Assembly: GCA_927362715.1 (NCBI GenBank)
Contig: CAKMIX010000007.1
Span: 47,453-111,452 of the forward strand
Reading direction: 5' to 3'
DNA: 64,000 bases
Source: an uncultured Clostridia bacterium
GTDB lineage: Bacteria; Bacillota; Clostridia; Oscillospirales; Acutalibacteraceae
In this document: positions 59,431-64,000 of the stretch, piece after piece
How positions within the stretch are numbered: position 1 is the first letter of the stretch
Layout: each line of letters opens with the position of its first letter
Notes under the pieces: generated by a model
What the model was told of the DNA's origin: nothing
The model's input: the letters and a program-made list of their open reading frames with translations, nothing else
Database searches by the model: none
Made by a program: the position numbers and the translations under genes

Positions 59431-62430
59431 TTACACTTTTTTGAATTTCGGGATGAGCAGCACGACCGCTGCCCAGAAAAGCTCGAAGATCAGGATCTCG
59501 GGGATTCCTGCCTGCCCGAGATTTGAGAAAAAGCTGAGCACCGCCATGAGCAATACGCTAAGCCCCACACCGATATACAATAAAACCTGTGAAAGCCTGT
59601 ATTTTTCTTCCAGCACGAACGCCGCCAGAAACGCGCGCAACGCGGCGGCGGTCGAACCGCTGTGCAAGATCGCGCAGGGTTCGGGGCGCGGGGGTTCCTC
59701 GCAAAGCTCGCGGAACATGTCGCCCGCGACGGGGTTGATGATCTTCACAAGGTTGTGCGGCAGGTCGAAATACCGCTCCACAAGGGCCTCGGTAATATTC
59801 GGGTCAGAGGTGCGCAGCAGGATCGTCACACCGTATTTTTCAAGCCGCTGCAAATAGACGGAGATTTGTTTGTCGGACGCATATTCCACCACGAACAGCG
59901 CAGCGGTCTTGCCCTCGACCGCCAAATACAGCACCTCACAGCCGTCTTTTTTGAAACGCTGCTCTTCCTCGCGCGAGGGGGCGTCCACATTGTGCTTCAA
60001 AAGCAGGTCGCGGCTGCCGACAAGCACGCGCTGGTTATAGATCCAGCCCGAACAGCCCAGCCGCTCTTCATAGGCAAGCGACTCGACAGGCGGCAGGATC
60101 TCACGTTTTTTAAGGATCACTGCGTCGAACACGTCGGACAGCGTGCCCCCAGAGCGGATGGTCATTGCCGCCGTATACAAAAGCGCTTCGTCCACGCGCA
60201 TTTTATGGTAGGTCTTCATGCCGCAAAGCCGGCAGCGGCAGCCGTCAAACAGCTCGGCGGCGTCGAGCACCACGGCGTTCGCCGTGACCGCATCAAAGGC
60301 GGCGTCATAGCTGCTCAACAGCGAATTCTGCGCGCGCAGGCGGCGGTTGACGCTGCCGAACGCCGCGGCAGAGCCGGGCACGGCGGCAACAGGCAGCCCC
60401 ACAAGCACCGTGGCAGCAATAGCGGAAATGCCCGCAAACACATCGTTTCGTATAAAGCTCGTGACCGCGCCGATGAGGAAAGCGGCGATAAGCACCGCAG
60501 GCAGCGCGTTTGTATATACATCAAAATCGCGGTCGTTGGTTTTGGACACGCGCACAAAATCTGTCGGGAACGCGATCTTTTTGGAATAGCGAACGTCCGG
60601 ATCACCGAGCAGCAGCCCGCGCCCGATCTCAAACGCCGTTTCGGGCGATTCGATGCGCGCGACACTCGAGAAGCGGCTGCTGCGTTCGGCAACCAGCATA
60701 AAGTCCTGAATATCCTCTTTTAAGCCGCGGCGCCTGCCTGCATAATACAAGGTCAGCAGCAAAAATGCCGGGGCAGAATACAGGGGGATCTCGGTAAGCC
60801 GTTCGGGGTACGCCAGCGAAACGGCTGCCTGCACGAGCGCGAACAGCAGCGCGACCAAAAGCCCGGTTTCCGCTGTGGTGCGGCGGTGCACGATCCCCGA
60901 AAAGGCAATTTTCATTTGCGGCAGGCTAACGAGAAAGCCGCAAACCAGCAGCACCAGATGCAAAGCGCTGTATACTGCGGGATCGCCCCCCAGAAGCGAA
61001 AAACCTCCCGTAAAGCGCACGAGCAGCGCCGATGCGGCGGCGGCAAGCAAAAAGATGAGGCTCAACCACATGCGCACGGTAAAGCCGCGCTTTTCGGATA
61101 CAAAAATATCAAAGACCGCCTGCGCGTCCTTCGGCCCGTAAAACTCACGAAGCACGCGGACGGGCGCGGCTTCGGTTCGCGGCGCGCGGCGTCTGCGGCG
61201 GCGCGGGGCTTCCTCTTCCTCTTCAAAGGGTTCGTCGGTGTCGGCACCCGCCTGCGTTTCGGGCAGCTCCGGCACGGCGCGGGTGCGCGCATCCGCTTCG
61301 TCCGACTGCGCTTCGGCGAGCTCGCCGTTCTGTGCGGCATTTTCGGCATTCTCCGCCGCCGAAAGCCCCGGGAACAGGCGAAAATCCTTTGCCCGCTCGC
61401 GGCGGCGGCGGCGAAGCGACGCTTCCGCGGCCTCTTCGTCGATCTGCTCCACAGGCTCTTCGTGGGTATCATAGCCGTCGAGCATCATCTGATTCTCCAA
61501 CGGCGCTTCTTTATCTTCAGCTGCGAACGCGTTTAAATCCCCTGCCTGCCGTTCGGGATGTGCTTTCTGATCCTTGAGCACATCCTCCGGGGTCACGAGC
61601 GTCGGGATCGCCTGCAGGTCGCCCTCGGCCGCCTCCTCCGCCTTGCGCACGATCACGCCCGGCTTTTCGATCGTTTTCGGCGGCATCTGCTCCAGAAGCC
61701 GTTTATGCTCCTGTGTTTTTTCCAATTTTTGCTGCGGCCGATTCAAGAAACGGTCGCGCTTTTCATCTGTCTCCATGACGCGCCGTTTGGGTACGACGGC
61801 GTCAAATTCGCCCGTTGTGGTGCGCAAAACGCGGTTGCCGATCTGGTGTTCGATCCCGCTGCGGTGCACCGCGTGCGACTCCACCTCGTTGAACACGCGG
61901 GTTTTTTCAATGGAGATCTGCCCGGGCAGATCCTCCGGCAAAGGCTTTGCTTCTTCTTGGTTCGGCGTCTCCGCCTGCGGGGTCGCGCCCGTAAGCAGCG
62001 GCTCGATCTCACCGTCCGCCGCCTGCGGCGGGGCTTCAGGCGACAGTTCGTCTGCGGACTCCATCCGTGCCGCACGACGCGCAGCCTCTTTAAGCGACAC
62101 ACCCTTTTTCGGCGGTTCACGCTTTTCAAGCCGCGGGGAAACCGTTTCTTTTCGAGCGGCAGGTTCGGGGACTGCCGCAGGTGCTTCGATTGGTTTTTCC
62201 GGCTGTGCTTCGGGCTTTGCACCCGTCGCGGGATCTTGCTGCATGTCGGACAAAACGGGGCGCGGCGAAGCCTCCCCGCCGTTTTTTGCGGCGGGCTTTT
62301 CTTCGTCGGAAAGCAGCGCATCCACCTCGGAAAGCGACCAGACCCTGCTCCCTTTTTCCCCTTGCAGGTGCTTGACGTCGTCTAAAATCTTATCTACCGC
62401 AAGCCCCGACAGAATGTCCTTTTGCGACAT
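59431..62430 (-). CDS. Degenerate P-type ATPase-like membrane protein with long disordered N-terminus
   Basis: 999 residues. Residues 1-430 are charged and low complexity (Pro/Glu/Ala, with RRRRRRAPR near 420) and probably cytoplasmic. Then come helices near 460-480, 495-515, 530-575, an A-domain-like stretch, helices near 665-715, a P/N-like region (720-925), and final helices near 945-998. Where a P-type ATPase has DKTGTLT, this has VVLDAAELFDG (about 755). The N-domain glycine pair appears as LGCSGWIYNQRVLVGS. TGD is RTSD in LLRTSDPNITEAL, and GDGxND is absent (CAILHSGSTAAAL). It should not pump by the known cycle. A sensor or scaffold role is inference. Confidence 0.8.
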   Translation of the reverse strand: MSQKDILSGLAVDKILDDVKHLQGEKGSRVWSLSEVDALLSDEEKPAAKNGGEASPRPVLSDMQQDPATGAKPEAQPEKPIEAPAAVPEPAARKETVSPRLEKREPPKKGVSLKEAARRAARMESADELSPEAPPQAADGEIEPLLTGATPQAETPNQEEAKPLPEDLPGQISIEKTRVFNEVESHAVHRSGIEHQIGNRVLRTTTGEFDAVVPKRRVMETDEKRDRFLNRPQQKLEKTQEHKRLLEQMPPKTIEKPGVIVRKAEEAAEGDLQAIPTLVTPEDVLKDQKAHPERQAGDLNAFAAEDKEAPLENQMMLDGYDTHEEPVEQIDEEAAEASLRRRRRERAKDFRLFPGLSAAENAENAAQNGELAEAQSDEADARTRAVPELPETQAGADTDEPFEEEEEAPRRRRRRAPRTEAAPVRVLREFYGPKDAQAVFDIFVSEKRGFTVRMWLSLIFLLAAAASALLVRFTGGFSLLGGDPAVYSALHLVLLVCGFLVSLPQMKIAFSGIVHRRTTAETGLLVALLFALVQAAVSLAYPERLTEIPLYSAPAFLLLTLYYAGRRRGLKEDIQDFMLVAERSSRFSSVARIESPETAFEIGRGLLLGDPDVRYSKKIAFPTDFVRVSKTNDRDFDVYTNALPAVLIAAFLIGAVTSFIRNDVFAGISAIAATVLVGLPVAAVPGSAAAFGSVNRRLRAQNSLLSSYDAAFDAVTANAVVLDAAELFDGCRCRLCGMKTYHKMRVDEALLYTAAMTIRSGGTLSDVFDAVILKKREILPPVESLAYEERLGCSGWIYNQRVLVGSRDLLLKHNVDAPSREEEQRFKKDGCEVLYLAVEGKTAALFVVEYASDKQISVYLQRLEKYGVTILLRTSDPNITEALVERYFDLPHNLVKIINPVAGDMFRELCEEPPRPEPCAILHSGSTAAALRAFLAAFVLEEKYRLSQVLLYIGVGLSVLLMAVLSFFSNLGQAGIPEILIFELFWAAVVLLIPKFKKV

Positions 62431-62433
62431 GCC

Positions 62434-63195
62434 TTACACCTCAGCCTCCAAAGATCTGTGTGAAGAGATTTCATACAGCAAAATGCCCGCCGCCACCGAA
62501 GCGTTGAGCGAATTGATCTTCCCTTTCATGGGCAGGGACACGATAAAATCGCATTTTTCCCGCACGAGCCGCCCAAGACCCTTGCCCTCCGCACCGACGA
62601 CCAGCGCGACGCCGCCGGAAAAATCCGTTTTTTTGTAATCCGTGCCGTCCATGTCCGCACCATAGACCCAGCAGCCGTGCGCCTTGAGTTCGTCGAGCGC
62701 CGCGGGCAGATTCGGCACACGCGCGACGGGGATATATTCGAGCGCACCCGCCGAGGTCTTGGCGACTGTGGCGGAAAGCTGTGCGCTGCGGCGCTTGGGG
62801 ATGATCACCCCGTGCGCGCCCGCCGCCTCCGCCGTGCGCAAAACCGCGCCGAGGTTGTGCGGGTCCTCCAATTCGTCACAAACGACCACGAACGGCGGTT
62901 CGCCGCGCGCTTCGGCAACGGCGAGAATATCCGAAAGGCTCGCGTAATCGTGCGCGGCGGTGAACGCCGCCACGCCCTGGTGCACCCCGCCGCCGCAGAG
63001 AGTGTCCAGCTTTTTACGGTCAACCTCTTTGACAACAGCGCCGCTTTCGCGGCAGGCGGCAGCCAGCCGGCGCACTGCCGGTGCGCGTTCCCCGGCGAGC
63101 ACATACAGCGTGTCGATCGTGCGGTCGGCGCGCAGCGCCTCCGCTACGGCGTTGCGCCCGATGATGAGATCCTGGTTTTTCGCATCCCGCGGCAT
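62434..63195 (-). CDS. rlmB: 23S rRNA (guanosine-2'-O)-methyltransferase RlmB / TrmH-family
   Basis: 253 residues, SPOUT methyltransferase. An N-terminal substrate-binding domain (LIIGRNAVAEALRADRTID) precedes the knotted domain with DELEDPHNLGAVLRTAEAAG near residue 107, ALVVGAEGKGLGRLV near 195 and the IVSLPMKGKINSLNASVAAG signature near 215. It 2'-O-methylates a 23S guanosine or tRNA ribose. First gene of an operon with the ATPase-like and MgtC genes, three bases apart from the former. Confidence 0.94.
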   Translation of the reverse strand: MPRDAKNQDLIIGRNAVAEALRADRTIDTLYVLAGERAPAVRRLAAACRESGAVVKEVDRKKLDTLCGGGVHQGVAAFTAAHDYASLSDILAVAEARGEPPFVVVCDELEDPHNLGAVLRTAEAAGAHGVIIPKRRSAQLSATVAKTSAGALEYIPVARVPNLPAALDELKAHGCWVYGADMDGTDYKKTDFSGGVALVVGAEGKGLGRLVREKCDFIVSLPMKGKINSLNASVAAGILLYEISSHRSLEAEV

Positions 63196-63244
63196 AGCCC
63201 GCCCCTTTCACGCCTGTGCGGCACATAGGCATAGTTATTATAAG

Positions 63245-63273
63245 ATTATACCATATCTTGTGTGCTTGTACAA
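63245..63273 (-). promoter_or_regulatory. Promoter of the rlmB operon
   Basis: Minus-strand TTGTAC (63268-63273), 17-bp spacer, perfect TATAAT (63245-63250). Confidence 0.8.
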
Positions 63274-63322
63274 CTGTTTTTTATACCGGATTTTCAAGCC
63301 GCCCGCGCGCTGCCGCCGCAAA

Positions 63323-63351
63323 TTGACAGCGCGGAGGATTTTGGATAGAAT
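63323..63351 (+). promoter_or_regulatory. Promoter of the GNAT gene
   Basis: Perfect TTGACA (63323-63328), 17-bp spacer, TAGAAT (63346-63351). It overlaps the in-frame ATG at 63350, so translation must start later. Confidence 0.82.
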
Positions 63352-63376
63352 GGAGAAAAAAAGGGGGGCGTTTTGC

Positions 63377-63868
63377 GTGTTTCAATACAGGAGAACGACC
63401 GAGAAAGAACTTTGCCGCCTTTGGAACCGAAGCATTTTGGAGCATCCGTTCGACCGCCGGTACCGCGCGTGGAAGCGGGTGTTTTTGCAGCTCAACCGCA
63501 ACGGTACGGGCGCGACTTTCGCGGTCCTGCACAACGGGAAGCCCGTCGGCGAGGGGACGCTGTTGTTTTCGCCGCAAGCGGACGCCGTGCGCGGGCGGGA
63601 ATGGCTTGCCGACGGCGTGCATACGGCGAACATCAACGCCCTGCGCATCCGCAAGCCTTACGAAGGGCAGGGACATATTTCAGCCCTTATAAAAGAAATG
63701 GAGCGGTATGCCGCCACGCGAGGCTTTACGCGCCTGACCATCGGTGTAGAAAAGCGCGAGATGCGCAGCCGCGCCATTTACCGGCACTGGGGCTATACGG
63801 AATTTCTGGGGGAAGCAATTGAGAACGGGGAAATCGTCTTGTACTATGTCAAAACGCTATTCCCATAG
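63377..63868 (+). CDS. GNAT-family N-acetyltransferase
   Basis: 163 residues from GTG 63377, nine bases after a G-run; the ATG at 63350 lies in the promoter and is rejected. Acetyl-CoA binding region INALRIRKPYEGQGHISALI (residues 92-111, with the R/Q-x-x-G-x-G/A element) and the later IYRHWGYTEF near 138 are characteristic. It transfers an acetyl group to an amine; the acceptor is unknown. Divergent from rlmB. Confidence 0.88.
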   Translation: MFQYRRTTEKELCRLWNRSILEHPFDRRYRAWKRVFLQLNRNGTGATFAVLHNGKPVGEGTLLFSPQADAVRGREWLADGVHTANINALRIRKPYEGQGHISALIKEMERYAATRGFTRLTIGVEKREMRSRAIYRHWGYTEFLGEAIENGEIVLYYVKTLFP

Positions 63869-63910
63869 AGCGTATGGGATGGGTCGGTTCCTTTTGCGCT
63901 CACTGCAATT

Positions 63911-63938
63911 GTAGGGCGGGGACAAGCCCCCGCCCTAC
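63911..63938. repeat. Intergenic hairpin (GTAGGGCGGGG type)
   Basis: 11-bp perfect stem (63911-63921 with 63928-63938), loop ACAAGC. No T-run follows. A partial similar sequence occurs near 58595-58612. The remaining bases to 64000 show nothing I can name. Confidence 0.75.
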
Positions 63939-64000
63939 ATCGTGTAATCCTAATTTGAATATCAGTAAATTATGACCTCTCAACAGAGGTTACAGTGTTT

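Noticed and set aside
63911..63938. Intrinsic terminator for the GNAT gene
   Set aside because: The stem is strong but no T-run follows on either strand; treated as a dispersed hairpin repeat.

Overview
The window looks like chromosome from a high-GC member of class Clostridia, most like the Oscillospiraceae/Ruminococcaceae group. Three things suggest this: strong GGAGG-type ribosome binding sites, a T-box leader with a YtrA-type GntR regulator and YwiB/YlxQ/YlxR genes, and a type I dockerin module. No rRNA, tRNA, CRISPR array, transposase, integrase or phage structural gene was seen.

Layout. (1) 1-15.7 kb, all leftward: a Ser/Thr phospho-signalling module. It has three PP2C phosphatases (one cut by the window edge), a zinc-ribbon/kinase/FHA protein, a membrane kinase, a separate FHA protein and two small membrane proteins. 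They surround a 2628-residue membrane-anchored surface protein with Ig-like repeats. (2) 15.9-17.3 kb, rightward: a Fur-family regulator and a heavy-metal permease behind a perfect Fur box. (3) 17.4-21.0 kb, leftward: ddl, a YwiB-like gene, argS and a Dabb protein. (4) 21.1-30.5 kb, rightward: an unknown protein, an ECF sigma/beta-propeller/small membrane operon, a T-box with malQ and a TrpB2-type trpB, and a GntR-ABC transporter operon. (5) 30.6-34 kb, leftward: rarA, a HAD phosphatase and a membrane-anchored unknown. (6) 34.2-40.7 kb, rightward: an S1-domain protein, a dockerin-bearing hydrolase and a two-component system. (7) 40.8-45 kb, leftward: gltX, glnS and a membrane protein. (8) 45.2-47.4 kb: a secreted or anchored hydrolase and an iron-type alcohol dehydrogenase. 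(9) 47.5-58.1 kb, leftward: the translation operon rimP-nusA-ylxR-ylxQ-infB-rbfA-nrnA-truB-ribF, followed by an SF1 helicase/nuclease gene. (10) 58.1-63.2 kb, leftward: a small conserved protein and an operon of rlmB, a degenerate P-type ATPase and an MgtC-family protein. A GNAT acetyltransferase diverges at the right edge.

The strongest unusual observations are these. An 18-bp perfect direct repeat brackets the helicase/nuclease gene; its right copy is inside the 3' end of ribF, and its left copy continues in the ribF frame to a stop, so the gene looks like a small inserted cassette. The first 15 kb form a dense kinase/phosphatase/FHA locus around a giant surface protein. A P-type ATPase-like protein has lost its catalytic motifs. 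A T-box leader, probably for tryptophan, precedes malQ, with trpB second. Gene functions here come from motif recognition by eye; no database search was run.
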